A DNA stretch of 64,000 nt from Neorhizobium galegae (GCF_021391675.1 NZ_CP090095.1:1679501-1743500), one strand, 5' to 3'. Shown: positions 9,094-27,724, counted from the first letter of the stretch. Notes: generated from the letters alone by a model not told the origin. Program-made: numbers and translations.

Positions 9094-10398
9094 CTAGTGC
9101 ACCTTGCCGACGCCGGTATAGGCAAAGCCATGCGCTTCCACCTCCCGCGCCCGATAGACATTGCGCAGGTCGACAAGGACAGGGCTCTTCATGACGGACT
9201 TCAGGCGCTCCAGATCGAGTGCGCGAAATTCGTTCCACTCGGTCACCAGAACCGCGACATCGGCGCCTTCAGCGGCCTGGTAGGGACCGCTGGCGAATTC
9301 GATATCCATCATCTGCCTGGCGTTTGCCATGCCTTCCGGATCGTAGCCGGACACGATCGCGCCGGCATCCTGCAGCGTCTGGACGACGGCGATCGCGGGG
9401 CTGTCGCGCATGTCGTCGGTATTCGGCTTGAAGGTCAACCCGAAGACGGCGACCTTCTTGCCGCGCACGTCGCCGCCGGCGGCCGCGATCACCTTGCGGC
9501 CCATGGCACGCTTGCGGGTGTCGTTGACGGCGATAGTGGTTTCGATGAGGCGCACCGGGCTGTCATAGTCCTGAGCGGTCTTTGCGAGCGCCAGCGTGTC
9601 CTTGGGGAAGCAGGAGCCGCCATAGCCGGGGCCGGCATGCAGGAATTTCGAGCCGATGCGCCCGTCGAGGCCGATGCCGCGCGAAACGTCCTGGACGTCG
9701 GCATCGACGCGCTCGCAGAGGTCGGCCATCTCGTTGATGAAGGTGATCTTCATCGCCAGGAAGGCGTTTGCGGCGTATTTGATCAGTTCGGACGTGCGGC
9801 GGCTGGTGAAGAGGAGCGGCGACTGGTTGAGATAGAGCGGACGGTAGACTTCCGTCATCACGCCGCGGGCGCGCTCGTCGGAAAGGCCGACGACGATACG
9901 GTCCGGACGCTTGAAGTCCTCGATCGCAGCGCCTTCGCGCAGGAATTCGGGGTTGGAGACGACGGCGAAATCCGCATCCGGATTGGTCTCGCGGATGATC
10001 CGCTCCACTTCGTCGCCGGTGCCGACCGGGACGGTCGACTTGGTAACGATGACGGTGAAGCCGGTCAGCGCCTCGGCGATTTCGCGTGCCGCGGCATAGA
10101 CATAACCGAGGTCGGCATGGCCGTCGCCGCGGCGCGAGGGCGTACCGACGGCGATGAAGACGACATCGGCATCGCCAACCGCCGGGCCGAGCTCGGTGGT
10201 GAAGGAAAGGCGACGGGATTTGACGTTCGATTCGACCAGAGCCTCGAGGCCGGGTTCGAAGATCGGGATGCCGCCCTTTTTCAGCGCCTCGATCTTTTCC
10301 TCAGCCTTGTCGACGCAGATGACGTCATGTCCGAAATCCGCAAAGCAGGCTCCCGACACGAGGCCGACATAACCCGATCCAACCATCACAATACGCAT
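9094..10398 (-). CDS. ugd: UDP-glucose 6-dehydrogenase
   Basis: Oxidises UDP-glucose to UDP-glucuronate with two NAD+, feeding surface polysaccharide synthesis; rhizobial orthologues are called rkpK. The 434-residue protein has the N-terminal Rossmann motif (VGSGYVGLVSGACFA), the catalytic Cys in GYGGSCFPKD, and the C-terminal NAD/UDP-binding domain (GLTFKPNTDDMRDSPA). The ATG at 10398 is preferred over an upstream TTG because GAGG lies 8 nt before it. It stands alone between the transglycosylase and cysQ genes, without a polysaccharide cluster beside it. Confidence 0.95.
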   Translation of the reverse strand: MRIVMVGSGYVGLVSGACFADFGHDVICVDKAEEKIEALKKGGIPIFEPGLEALVESNVKSRRLSFTTELGPAVGDADVVFIAVGTPSRRGDGHADLGYVYAAAREIAEALTGFTVIVTKSTVPVGTGDEVERIIRETNPDADFAVVSNPEFLREGAAIEDFKRPDRIVVGLSDERARGVMTEVYRPLYLNQSPLLFTSRRTSELIKYAANAFLAMKITFINEMADLCERVDADVQDVSRGIGLDGRIGSKFLHAGPGYGGSCFPKDTLALAKTAQDYDSPVRLIETTIAVNDTRKRAMGRKVIAAAGGDVRGKKVAVFGLTFKPNTDDMRDSPAIAVVQTLQDAGAIVSGYDPEGMANARQMMDIEFASGPYQAAEGADVAVLVTEWNEFRALDLERLKSVMKSPVLVDLRNVYRAREVEAHGFAYTGVGKVH

Positions 10399-10568
10399 CA
10401 ACAATCCTCATCTTTGCTCGGCAATCTCACGCGCAGCGGTTTCCTAAGCGCATCCGAAAGGGAATGCAACGCGTCGGCTTGGCTGCCTGTCACAGGCCTG
10501 GGTGGGCGTTACCCCGGGAGGCCCCCCTGACTGGCCAATGTTACCGGGTGATGACAATGGGACGACGG

Positions 10569-11366
10569 CTAGGAGTTTCCAGGCCGCGATCCCCAGGCGA
10601 TGAAATCGGGGTTGGCGAAATCCAGCATGTCCGCGCGACCGGTCTTGCCATAGGTAAGCCGCGCCCCGTCGAGCGTGACCGTGCTGCCGCCCGCCGCGCG
10701 CAATACGGCGTCGCCGGCGGCCGTGTCCCATTCCATGGTTCTGCCGAAGCGGGGATAGAGATCGGCGGCACCCTCCGCCAGCAGGCAGAATTTCAACGAG
10801 GAACCAATACTGCGGATATCGGCGGCGCCGGATTTCTCGAGGAAGGCCTCGGTCTCTGCGGAATTGTGAGAGCGGCTCGCGACGCAGATCGGCCGGCTCC
10901 CGACCGGCCTTGCGACGATCGGCTCCCGGCTCGTCACCGCGAAATTGTCATCGACGACGAGTTTTTCCGCCCGTCCGCCGCCGCCGAGATAGGCGACCTT
11001 GAGGGCAGGGGCATAAACGGCGCCGAGGATCGGCGCACCGTTCTCGATGAGAGCGATGTTGACCGTGAAATCCTCGCGGTTGTTTATGAACTCCTTGGTA
11101 CCGTCGAGGGGATCGACAAGGATGAAAGAGCGCCCTTCGATCGACGGGATGCGCCCCATCGCGACCGATTCTTCCGCGATGACGGGAATCTCCGGAAAAG
11201 CTCGGGCAAGTTCGGCGAGGATGATTTCTTCAGCCCGCTCGTCCGCCTCCGTGACCGGGGACCGATCGGCCTTGTAGCTGGTGCTCGGCCCAGCCCTGTA
11301 GATGTCCAGGATGGCCTTGCCCGCGAGCAGCGCGGCTTGTTCGAATGTAGCGAGCATGAATTCCAT
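10569..11366 (-). CDS. cysQ: 3'(2'),5'-bisphosphate nucleotidase CysQ
   Basis: A Mg-dependent phosphatase of the inositol monophosphatase superfamily that removes the 3'-phosphate from PAP (and PAPS), recycling the by-product of sulfate assimilation and sulfotransfer. Metal-binding motifs are visible: AEESV for the first Glu, DPLDGTKEF, and WDTAAGDAVL near the C-terminus. It is 265 residues, normal for the family. The start is not certain: MEFMLAT (11366) and MLAT (11357) are both possible. The 170-nt gap to the ugd start holds nothing I can assign. Confidence 0.92.
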   Translation of the reverse strand: MEFMLATFEQAALLAGKAILDIYRAGPSTSYKADRSPVTEADERAEEIILAELARAFPEIPVIAEESVAMGRIPSIEGRSFILVDPLDGTKEFINNREDFTVNIALIENGAPILGAVYAPALKVAYLGGGGRAEKLVVDDNFAVTSREPIVARPVGSRPICVASRSHNSAETEAFLEKSGAADIRSIGSSLKFCLLAEGAADLYPRFGRTMEWDTAAGDAVLRAAGGSTVTLDGARLTYGKTGRADMLDFANPDFIAWGSRPGNS

Positions 11367-11442
11367 GGAGGCTGGTCACGTCGGTTGCTTAGACTTCCCA
11401 TGACACGTTTGCCCCGCGCATGGGAGTCTAAAACGGCTCGGT

Positions 11443-12321
11443 TCAACCGGCCTTGGCGAGATGCTGCTGTGTCGCGTAGAGCGCGATCGCGGCGGCGTTC
11501 GAGACGTTGAGCGATTTGATGGCGCCCGGCATGTCGAGGCGGGCAAGCGCGTTGACCGTCTCGCGGGTCTTCTGCCGCAGGCCCTTGCCCTCCGAGCCGA
11601 GCACGAGAGCGATCCGGCCACCGGCAAACGTGCCTTCGAGCGGGGCCGGGCCTTCCGAATCGAGCCCGATCGTCTGGAAGCCGAGCCGGTGCAGTTCCTC
11701 GATCGCGTCGGCGAGATTAGTGACCTGTATATAAGGTATGAGTTCCAGCGCGCCGGAGGCCGATTTGGCCAGTACGCCGGATTCGGTCGGGCTATGTCTC
11801 TGGGTGGTGATGACGGCGCCGGCGCCGAAAGCGACCGCCGAACGCATGATCGCGCCGACATTGTGCGGGTCGGTCACCTGGTCGAGGACCAGCAGGAGCG
11901 GACTTGCCTTCAAGCCTTCCAGCCGGCGGACGGGCAGGGGGCGTGTTTCCAGCATCACGCCCTGGTGGATGGCTTCGGGGCCGAGCACCTTGTCGATATC
12001 CTGCGGCGAGACGAATTCGACCGGAAAGGACAGCGTCTCCGGTTCGCCGATCTCGAGCCGCGCGAAGGCGTTCTGCGTCACCGACAGCTTGATGAGCTTG
12101 CGCTCGGGGTTGTCGAGGGCCGCGCGCACCGTGTGCAGGCCATAGAGGAAGACCTGTTCGGGTTGAAGCTGCGGCGGTTTCCAGTCCTTGTTGGATTTCG
12201 GCCGTTTCAGCGGCGGCGTCGGAATTTCGCCACGCTCGCGCTTGGAGTCGCGCACGGCGCGCCGAAGCGTCGCATAATGGGTGTCGCGGGTGGATTTGTC
12301 TTCTTTGTCGTCCTTGCTCAT
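11443..12321 (-). CDS. rlmB: 23S rRNA (guanosine-2'-O-)-methyltransferase RlmB
   Basis: A SPOUT-class enzyme that methylates the 2'-O of G2251 (E. coli numbering) in the 23S P-loop using SAM. Of 292 residues, a basic, disordered N-terminus (about 55 residues) precedes an L30e-like substrate-binding domain (from FLYGLHTVRAAL). The knotted SpoU domain follows with motif 1 DPHNVGAIMRSA, motif 2 ALVLGSEGKGL and motif 3 LNVSNAAAIALY. An AAGG lies 4 nt upstream of the ATG. Other SpoU methyltransferases (TrmH) share the catalytic fold, but the L30e domain favours RlmB. Confidence 0.92.
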   Translation of the reverse strand: MSKDDKEDKSTRDTHYATLRRAVRDSKRERGEIPTPPLKRPKSNKDWKPPQLQPEQVFLYGLHTVRAALDNPERKLIKLSVTQNAFARLEIGEPETLSFPVEFVSPQDIDKVLGPEAIHQGVMLETRPLPVRRLEGLKASPLLLVLDQVTDPHNVGAIMRSAVAFGAGAVITTQRHSPTESGVLAKSASGALELIPYIQVTNLADAIEELHRLGFQTIGLDSEGPAPLEGTFAGGRIALVLGSEGKGLRQKTRETVNALARLDMPGAIKSLNVSNAAAIALYATQQHLAKAG

Positions 12322-12523
12322 CAGGCCTTATAGCCATCCTCGCTCTCCGGGCAAAGCCCTCGACGGGGAGGCGGATCGAAAGAGCGGCTGATTTATTTTC
12401 GTCATTTTTGCTTCTTACTCGTGTTGACAGACGAGAACGAGGCGGTCATATACGCGGCGCAGATCGAGGGGCGGCAAGCTTCAAGGTCTGACGAACTTGG
12501 TCTCACGATCCGGACGAAAAACT

Positions 12524-12608
12524 GGAGAGATGCCCGAGTGGTTAAAGGGGACGGACTGTAAATCCGTTGGCTCAGCCTACGTTGGTTCAAATCCAACTCT
12601 CTCCACCA
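12524..12608 (+). tRNA. tRNA-Tyr (anticodon GTA)
   Basis: An 85-nt class II tRNA with acceptor GGAGAGA/TCTCTCC, a long variable arm and anticodon GTA in GGACTGTAAATCC. CCA is encoded (12606-12608). It lies 25 nt before tRNA-Gly and upstream of tuf, the arrangement seen in E. coli tyrU-glyT-tufB. Confidence 0.97.
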
Positions 12609-12633
12609 TTCGTCTCTGATCGGACACCACACC

Positions 12634-12707
12634 GCGGGTATAGCTCAATGGTAGAGCAGCAGCCTTCCAAGCTGAATACGCGGGTTCGATTCCCGCTACC
12701 CGCTCCA
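12634..12707 (+). tRNA. tRNA-Gly (anticodon TCC)
   Basis: A 74-nt cloverleaf with acceptor GCGGGTA/TACCCGC, anticodon TCC in CCTTCCAAG, T-loop TTCGATT and encoded CCA (12705-12707). It is probably co-transcribed with tRNA-Tyr. Confidence 0.96.
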
Positions 12708-12947
12708 CAATCTCAACGATTTACAATGACGGCGTGCCTGTGGTGCAACGCTTTCCAGCGTCCCTGTCGAAGCAGGCCCGGCGATCGTGCGGCTTGCGCC
12801 ATGCCGTGGGACCAGAAGCTTCCGTCGACCGGAATGAGGCACGGGTCCCCGCGTCGTTTTGGGCCGCGCATCCAGTGCGAGCTCCCGGCCGGTAGGTGCG
12901 GTGGCCGACAGGCAGTCCCGGAACAAACTTCTGTGCTATACTGGCGT

Positions 12948-12998
12948 CATCAAGGCGGACCTGGAGCCCCGCGGCCTTACCCGACCGCGGGGCTTTTT
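12948..12998 (+). ncRNA. Candidate small RNA upstream of tuf
   Basis: An extended -10 promoter, TGCTATACT (TATACT at 12937-12942), is followed about 50 nt later by a strong Rho-independent terminator: a 10-bp stem AGCCCCGCGG/CCGCGGGGCT (12965-12974 and 12985-12994) with a T-run to 12998. No ORF fits between. A transcript starting near 12948 would be about 50 nt, beginning with an unpaired CATCAAGGCGGACCTGG. It could be a trans-acting sRNA of an alphaproteobacterial family or a very short attenuated leader. No good -35 is visible. Confidence 0.5.
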
Positions 12999-12999
12999 G

Positions 13000-13228
13000 C
13001 GCTTACGGCGCTCGTCAGTTCGCTGAAGCCCGAAATCAGAGCCGGTCTGGATCTTGCCCTGAGCGCGTGCTGAACCGGCCGTCCCCGGGCATTTTCAAGC
13101 CGATTTCGCCTGCTCCCCTTGTCCGGGCGCGCGTCGTAATTATGTCTTGCGCATTCTAGTGGAAAGCCTTAAACGGCGACACCAAACCCGGTCGCCGGGT
13201 CCACCCTTATGTTCACAGGAAGCATTCA
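13000..13228 (+). other. Leader and promoter region of the first tuf gene
   Basis: 229 nt without a supported gene, following a further 240 unassigned nt between tRNA-Gly and the candidate sRNA promoter. It must carry the tuf promoter, since the preceding terminator blocks read-through from the tRNAs. I see no confident -35/-10 pair. The tuf ribosome-binding site (CAGGAAG) precedes the ATG. Confidence 0.5.
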
Positions 13229-14404
<1,176 letters not shown>

Positions 14405-14425
14405 TCGATAGCGACATCAAATAGC

Positions 14426-14457
14426 AAAGGCCCTGCCGGCAACGGCGGGGCCTTTCG
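14426..14457 (+). terminator. Rho-independent terminator after tuf copy 1
   Basis: A 13-bp stem (AAAGGCCCTGCCG / CGGCGGGGCCTTT, one G-T pair) with a GCAA tetraloop. The T tract is short. Confidence 0.75.
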
Positions 14458-15055
14458 CATTCAAGCCCTGCCCTTGAGTCAATCGGGCGGCTCACCCTGA
14501 GTCAGCTTTGGGAAAAAGCGTGCTCTCGCCACGGAAATGAGCTTTTGTCGCGGCCCGGCACATCGCAGACTGCCGAGCCCCTTACGCGACGACGGGCCCG
14601 CTACAGCCGGGCGCTGTCAGGCCGACCGTGGAATTGACGGATACCGGCCGGGGAGGCGGGCAGACACCCACCCGAGCCGGCAAGTCGCCGCCCGGTGACG
14701 GGTTGGGGGCAAGCGTAAATGCCCGTCGGCGATCACCTCTACTGGTGTAAGCGCGGCCCCACCGATTGCTTCCGTTGCGAATCGCCTCCCGACCGACCTC
14801 CTGGGGGAGCCTCTGCCGATCAATCGAAGCCATTGCGGATCGGCTGCCGGGCAGGGAAATAGGCGCAGGCGGCGCCGGGACGGCGCTTTCGGGCGTTCGC
14901 TTTGCCGAGGCGTTTGACGGGTCCGGCCGAAAGCTGAGGCAGAACGGTCCGGATATCAAAAATGCTCTTGCAAAGCGCAACGCATCCCCTTAAAGGGAGC
15001 GCCTAGCCAGTTGGCGGCCAGGCCGAGTTTCCGGTTTATGGTCCGCCAAGGTTGA
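14458..15055. other. Intergenic region between tuf and tRNA-Trp, no supported gene
   Basis: 598 nt. Open frames here have arginine/proline-rich, out-of-frame-like composition and no ribosome-binding site, so none is called. A plausible tRNA-Trp promoter is TTGCAA at 14968-14973 with TTAAAG at 14990-14995, which would start transcription about 54 nt before the tRNA. I see no repeat or mobile element. Confidence 0.5.
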
Positions 15056-15131
<76 letters not shown>

Positions 15132-15328
15132 CTTTCAGATGATTGGCGCGAGATTATCCGCAGCGGAATTGTCGGGAAATGGTCGCCGTGCAAAACGGCG
15201 AAATTTCATCGAACACTGTTTTCCCACTTGTGTAAAGGGGAAGGGGTGTTTATGTAGGTCAAAACAGACACGCGGTGCGTGGGGCTGAGCAAGTTCAGCT
15301 TTACGCGCCGTAATTGCGTGGGCAATCA

Positions 15329-15529
15329 ATGGCATCCAAGACCAATCCAGTTACGTTTCTGCGCCAGGTGCGATCCGAAGCGTCGAAAATCCATTGGCCG
15401 TCGCGTCGCGAGACCATGATTTCCACGGCCATGGTTCTGGTAATGGTTGTGTTCGCCGCGCTGTTTTTCTTCGCTGCAGACCAGCTCATGGGATGGTTGC
15501 TCCGTCTCGTACTGAACGTCAGCGTTTGA
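15329..15529 (+). CDS. secE: Preprotein translocase subunit SecE
   Basis: A 66-residue clamp subunit of the SecYEG channel. It has a short amphipathic cytoplasmic stretch (FLRQVRSEASKIHWPSRRET, with the conserved W-P-S/T-R motif) and one transmembrane helix (about residues 35-55). The ATG at 15329 is preferred over a TTG five codons upstream. It is the first gene of the secE-nusG-rplKA run, 16 nt before nusG. This is the single-TM form, unlike the three-TM SecE of E. coli. Confidence 0.95.
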   Translation: MASKTNPVTFLRQVRSEASKIHWPSRRETMISTAMVLVMVVFAALFFFAADQLMGWLLRLVLNVSV

Positions 15530-15545
15530 ATCTGGAGAATTAAAG

Positions 15546-16076
15546 ATGGCGGCGCGTTGGTACATCGTCCACGCATATTCCAATTTTGAGAAGAAGGTGG
15601 CTGAGGACATCGAGAACAAGGCTCGCCAGAAGGGGCTTGAGCATCTGTTCGAGAAGATCCTGGTGCCGACCGAGAAGGTCGTCGAGGTGCGTCGTGGCCG
15701 CAAGGTCGACTCGGAGCGCAAGTTCTTTCCGGGCTACGTCATGGTTCGTGCGAACCTGACCGACGAAGCCTATCACCTGATCAAGAATACGCCGAAGGTC
15801 ACGGGCTTCCTCGGTTCCGACAACAAGCCGGTTCCGATCCCTGACTTTGAAGCCGAGCGCATCCTTGGCCAGGTCCAGGAAGGCGTCGAGCGGCCGAAGT
15901 CCTCGATCACTTTCGAGATCGGCGAGCAGGTTCGCGTTTCGGACGGTCCTTTCGCGTCCTTCAACGGCACCGTTCAGGATGTCGACGAAGAGCGCTCCCG
16001 CCTCAAGGTGGAAGTCTCGATCTTCGGTCGTGCGACCCCGGTCGAGCTGGAATACGCTCAGGTCGAAAAGGTCTGA
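15546..16076 (+). CDS. nusG: Transcription termination/antitermination protein NusG
   Basis: 176 residues. The NGN domain (WYIVHAYSNFEKKVAEDI...FFPGYVMV) binds the RNA polymerase clamp. The C-terminal KOW domain (VRVSDGPFASFNGTVQDVDEERSRLKVEVSIFGR, quoted in parts: DGPFASFNGTV) contacts Rho or ribosomal protein S10. It couples transcription to translation and affects pausing. It lies directly after secE, as in most bacteria, and 177 nt before rplK. Confidence 0.96.
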   Translation: MAARWYIVHAYSNFEKKVAEDIENKARQKGLEHLFEKILVPTEKVVEVRRGRKVDSERKFFPGYVMVRANLTDEAYHLIKNTPKVTGFLGSDNKPVPIPDFEAERILGQVQEGVERPKSSITFEIGEQVRVSDGPFASFNGTVQDVDEERSRLKVEVSIFGRATPVELEYAQVEKV

Positions 16077-16253
16077 TGAGTTTCGAAATGGGGCCGGCCG
16101 TTTATTCGGCGGGCCTCGTGCGGCGTTTGCCGCAAGCGCGTGGGAGGGATGGTGCCTTAGCCGGGCATCTCGACCGAACCACGCAACCGCAGCCGCCGGT
16201 GAAAGCCGGCATGTCGGACCGGGAAACCGGTCTCTAACGAAAGGCAGAGAGTT

Positions 16254-16685
16254 ATGGCTAAGAAAGTTATGGGCCACCTCAAGCTGCAGGTGAAGGCAGG
16301 GTCGGCCAATCCGTCCCCGCCGATCGGTCCTGCACTTGGTCAGCGCGGCATCAACATCATGGAATTCTGCAAGGCGTTCAACGCTGCCACGCAGGAAATG
16401 GAAAAGGGCATGCCGATCCCGGTCGTCATCACCTATTTCCAGGACAAGTCCTTCACCTTCGCGATGAAGCAGCCTCCGGTCAGCTACTGGCTGAAGAAGG
16501 AAGCGAAGATCACCTCGGGTTCCAAGACCCCGGGCAAGGGCGCCAAGGCAGGCACCCTGACCAAGGCTCAGATCCAGACCATCGCCCAGGCGAAGATGAA
16601 GGATTTGAACGCTGCTGATCTCGAAGGCGCAATGGCCATGATCGAGGGCTCTGCCCGCGCCATGGGCCTGGAAGTGGTGGCTTAA
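16254..16685 (+). CDS. rplK: 50S ribosomal protein L11
   Basis: 143 residues. It forms the GTPase-associated centre base with 23S rRNA helices 43-44. The N-terminal domain has the proline-rich switch motif ([20 protein letters not shown]) and the C-terminal rRNA-binding domain follows. One nucleotide separates its stop from rplA, implying translational coupling. The 177-nt leader after nusG contains a small GCGGC/GCCGC hairpin and is where L1 feedback would be expected from E. coli precedent; I cannot confirm the L1 site. Confidence 0.97.
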   Translation: MAKKVMGHLKLQVKAGSANPSPPIGPALGQRGINIMEFCKAFNAATQEMEKGMPIPVVITYFQDKSFTFAMKQPPVSYWLKKEAKITSGSKTPGKGAKAGTLTKAQIQTIAQAKMKDLNAADLEGAMAMIEGSARAMGLEVVA

Positions 16686-16686
16686 C

Positions 16687-17382
16687 ATGGCAAAGCTTGC
16701 AAAGCGTATTCAGAAGATCCGCGAAGGCGTGGATCCGACCAAGCTCGTAGCGCTCACCGACGCCATCTCGATGGTCAAGGAACGTGCGGTCGCCAAGTTC
16801 GACGAAACCGTCGAAATCGCGATGAACCTCGGCGTCGATCCGCGTCACGCAGACCAGATGGTCCGCGGCGTGGTCAATCTGCCGAACGGCACTGGCCGTG
16901 ACGTTCGTGTTGCCGTTTTCGCACGCGGCGCCAAGGCTGACGAAGCCAAGGCAGCCGGTGCGGACATCGTCGGCGCCGAAGACCTCGTCGAAATCGTCCA
17001 GGGCGGCAAGATCGACTTCGATCGCTGCATCGCCACTCCGGACATGATGCCGCTCGTCGGCCGTCTCGGTAAGGTCCTCGGCCCCCGCGGCATGATGCCG
17101 AACCCGAAGGTCGGAACCGTCACCATGGACGTCACGGGCGCCGTCAAGGCTTCCAAGGGCGGCGCTGTCGAGTTCCGCGTCGAAAAGGCCGGCATCATCC
17201 ACGCCGGTATCGGCAAGGCTTCGTTCGAAGCCAAGGCTCTTGAAGAAAACATCAAGGCCTTCGCTGACGCCGTCATCAAGGCCAAGCCGGCAGGCGCCAA
17301 AGGCAACTACCTCAAGCGGGTAGCGATCTCCTCGACCATGGGTCCGGGCGTCAAGATCGATCCGTCGACGGTGACGATCTAA
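16687..17382 (+). CDS. rplA: 50S ribosomal protein L1
   Basis: 231 residues, forming the mobile L1 stalk at the E site. Family motifs are visible: [18 protein letters not shown] (early) and [20 protein letters not shown] (middle). It is translationally coupled to rplK. In E. coli L1 represses the L11 operon. Confidence 0.97.
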   Translation: MAKLAKRIQKIREGVDPTKLVALTDAISMVKERAVAKFDETVEIAMNLGVDPRHADQMVRGVVNLPNGTGRDVRVAVFARGAKADEAKAAGADIVGAEDLVEIVQGGKIDFDRCIATPDMMPLVGRLGKVLGPRGMMPNPKVGTVTMDVTGAVKASKGGAVEFRVEKAGIIHAGIGKASFEAKALEENIKAFADAVIKAKPAGAKGNYLKRVAISSTMGPGVKIDPSTVTI

Positions 17383-17729
17383 AAGTTTCGTCCGGAGTCT
17401 TCGGGTTCCGGACTGCATGAATTCCCGGTCCTTCGGGGCCGGGAATTTCCCAGGGAAACCTGGGAATTCCTGTCCGAGATTGCGGGTGGTTTCGACCTTA
17501 ATCACTTGATGCCTGCATGAGACGGGTAAGACCCGAGATTTTTGAGGTGCCATGCGCCTCGTAAAATCGGTTCGAGCCTAGTGTGCCTTGTGCCTGGAGC
17601 CCCTGTGGCGACAGTGCGAGGGGACAGGATCCTCAAGCGTCGCTTGGGGTCCTAATCAAGGGATCCCTTGAGGCAAAGGCAACCCGATGGGGCCTGCAGG
17701 ATTGCGGTCCCGTCAACTGGAGACAGACA
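17383..17729 (+). promoter_or_regulatory. rplA-rplJ leader with competing hairpins (putative L10 leader)
   Basis: 347 nt without a gene. The left part holds GAATTCCC at 17419-17426, which can pair either with GGGAATT at 17441-17447 or with GGGAATTC at 17462-17469. A third hairpin, TTCCCAGG/CCTGGGAA (17447-17454/17459-17466), competes with both. The right part has GGATCCTCAAGCG/CGCTTGGGGTCC-type stems just before rplJ, where the L10-L12 complex represses translation in other bacteria. The exact L10 site is not resolved here. Confidence 0.55.
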
Positions 17730-18251
17730 GTGGAAAGAGCGGAAAAGCGCGAATTTGTCACGGAGCTGAACGAAGTCTTCAAGGCTTCTGGTTCGGTTGT
17801 CGTGGCCCACTATGCTGGTGTCACAGTTGCGCAGATGAACGATTTTCGTTCGAAGATGCGCGCTGCTGGCGGCACCGTCAAAGTCGCGAAGAACCGTCTG
17901 GCCAAGATCGCTCTTCAGGGTACGGAGTCGGAAGGGATGTCAAATCTCTTCAAGGGTCAGACGCTGATCGCATTCAGCGAAGACCCGGTAACGGCTCCGA
18001 AGGTCGTCATGGATTTCGCCAAGACCAATGACAAGATCATTGTTCTGGGTGGTTCCATGGGTGCAACCACGCTCACTGCGGATGCGGTCAAGTCGCTTGC
18101 GACCCTGCCTTCGCTGGACGAGCTTCGCGGCAAGCTGCTGGGCCTCTTGAATGCCCCGGCTACCCGCGTCGCTACGGTTGTTGCAGCACCGGCAAGCCAG
18201 CTTGCCCGCGTGTTCGCGGCCTACGCCAAGAAGGACGAGGAAGCCGCTTAA
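17730..18251 (+). CDS. rplJ: 50S ribosomal protein L10
   Basis: 173 residues. It anchors the L7/L12 dimers on the ribosomal stalk. It begins with GTG at 17730 ([17 protein letters not shown]), preceded by GGAG eight nt upstream. The open frame extends upstream to 17583, but that extension has no family similarity and covers the structured leader. The C-terminal helix that binds L12 is at about residues 135-173. In other bacteria the L10-L12 complex represses its own leader. Confidence 0.96.
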   Translation: MERAEKREFVTELNEVFKASGSVVVAHYAGVTVAQMNDFRSKMRAAGGTVKVAKNRLAKIALQGTESEGMSNLFKGQTLIAFSEDPVTAPKVVMDFAKTNDKIIVLGGSMGATTLTADAVKSLATLPSLDELRGKLLGLLNAPATRVATVVAAPASQLARVFAAYAKKDEEAA

Positions 18252-18311
18252 GGCGGTTTTTCGCTGTTCATACCCAAATCAAGTTCGAACCGAATATAAG
18301 GAACTATCAAA

Positions 18312-18689
<378 letters not shown>

Positions 18690-18699
18690 TATCGGAATG

Positions 18700-18777
18700 C
18701 AGCGGGAGAGGTCTCCTCTCCCGCTGGTTTCCTCCGAACATATTACCCAGGAACCGTCAAAACGGTTCCTGGGTAAT
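18700..18777 (+). repeat. Two strong hairpins in the rplL-rpoB spacer
   Basis: The first stem is 11 bp: CAGCGGGAGAG (18700-18710) with CTCTCCCGCTG (18716-18726). The second is a perfect 16-bp stem, 18742-18757 with 18762-18777 around a CAAA loop. Neither is followed by a T-run. They could be a partial attenuator or an RNase III processing site, as found at the same position in E. coli. Confidence 0.75.
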
Positions 18778-18937
18778 GGGTTCTCAAGAGGATGGTCCCG
18801 AATCGAACAGAAAAGGCAATCCGGCCTGGCGTGTTCGAGAGGTGGGACGAGATTGGGAATACCCATTGATCGACGGGATCGACTGGCCAGCGAACCCCGT
18901 CCGTTGCAGGCCCGGATGCAAGTTTGAAGGAGCGACG

Positions 18938-23074
<4,137 letters not shown>

Positions 23075-23084
23075 TCATAATAAG

Positions 23085-23109
23085 GCGCGCGCCGATTGAA
23101 GGCGCGCGC
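23085..23109 (+). repeat. GC-only hairpin in the rpoB-rpoC spacer
   Basis: A perfect 9-bp stem GCGCGCGCC/GGCGCGCGC with loop GATTGAA, 11 nt after the rpoB stop. There is no T-run. It may stabilise or process the rpoB 3' end. Confidence 0.6.
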
Positions 23110-23258
23110 TGCTCCCTCCGCCGGATCCGCCGGCAGGATAGGGAAACTTTCGCCGCATTTCGCGGCTAATACCGTTTTAAAGCATCGGACGGTCCGCCCC
23201 GGGAATTTGGGCTGTTCCGATCGCAAGCCGAGGGCTTCCGCCCCTAAAGGAGATAGGC

Positions 23259-27470
<4,212 letters not shown>

Positions 27471-27494
27471 TCCGGCTGCTGCCGATTGAACATC

Positions 27495-27529
27495 AAAAAC
27501 CGCCCGGAGCGATCCGGGCGGTTTTTTTG
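27495..27529 (+). terminator. Rho-independent terminator after rpoC
   Basis: A stem AAAACCGCCCGGA/TCCGGGCGGTTTT with GCGA loop, followed by a long T-run. It closes the rpoBC transcript. Confidence 0.95.
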
Positions 27530-27560
27530 TTTCACGCGGCGAGGGGACCGAACATCAAAA

Positions 27561-27587
27561 AAGCCGCCGAGACTTTTCGGCGGCTTC
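27561..27587 (+). terminator. Second terminator-like hairpin downstream of rpoC
   Basis: An 11-bp stem AAGCCGCCGA/TCGGCGGCTT preceded by an A-tract. It is probably a back-up terminator; its reverse complement would also serve transcription from the small convergent gene at 27725-28018. Confidence 0.7.
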
Positions 27588-27724
27588 GTGCATGCTTTGG
27601 CGAAACGTGGGCGCTTCGCCGCGGGTGAGGTTAGGGAGAGCCAAGCGAACGGAATGGGTCCGCACTCTTGCAGGCCGCCGGTGGAGAAAGAGGCAAGGGC
27701 AGCCCGCCTCTTTATCGATCGAGA

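Noticed and set aside
10399..10568. Possible small gene between ugd and cysQ
   Set aside because: No frame has a start, ribosome-binding site and plausible composition together.
14582..14980. 132-codon open frame on the minus strand between tuf and tRNA-Trp
   Set aside because: Composition rich in Pro, Arg and Ser with no ribosome-binding site and no family similarity; reads like non-coding GC-rich DNA.
17583..17729. Upstream in-frame extension of rplJ
   Set aside because: It covers the structured leader and has no L10 similarity; the GTG at 17730 has a ribosome-binding site.
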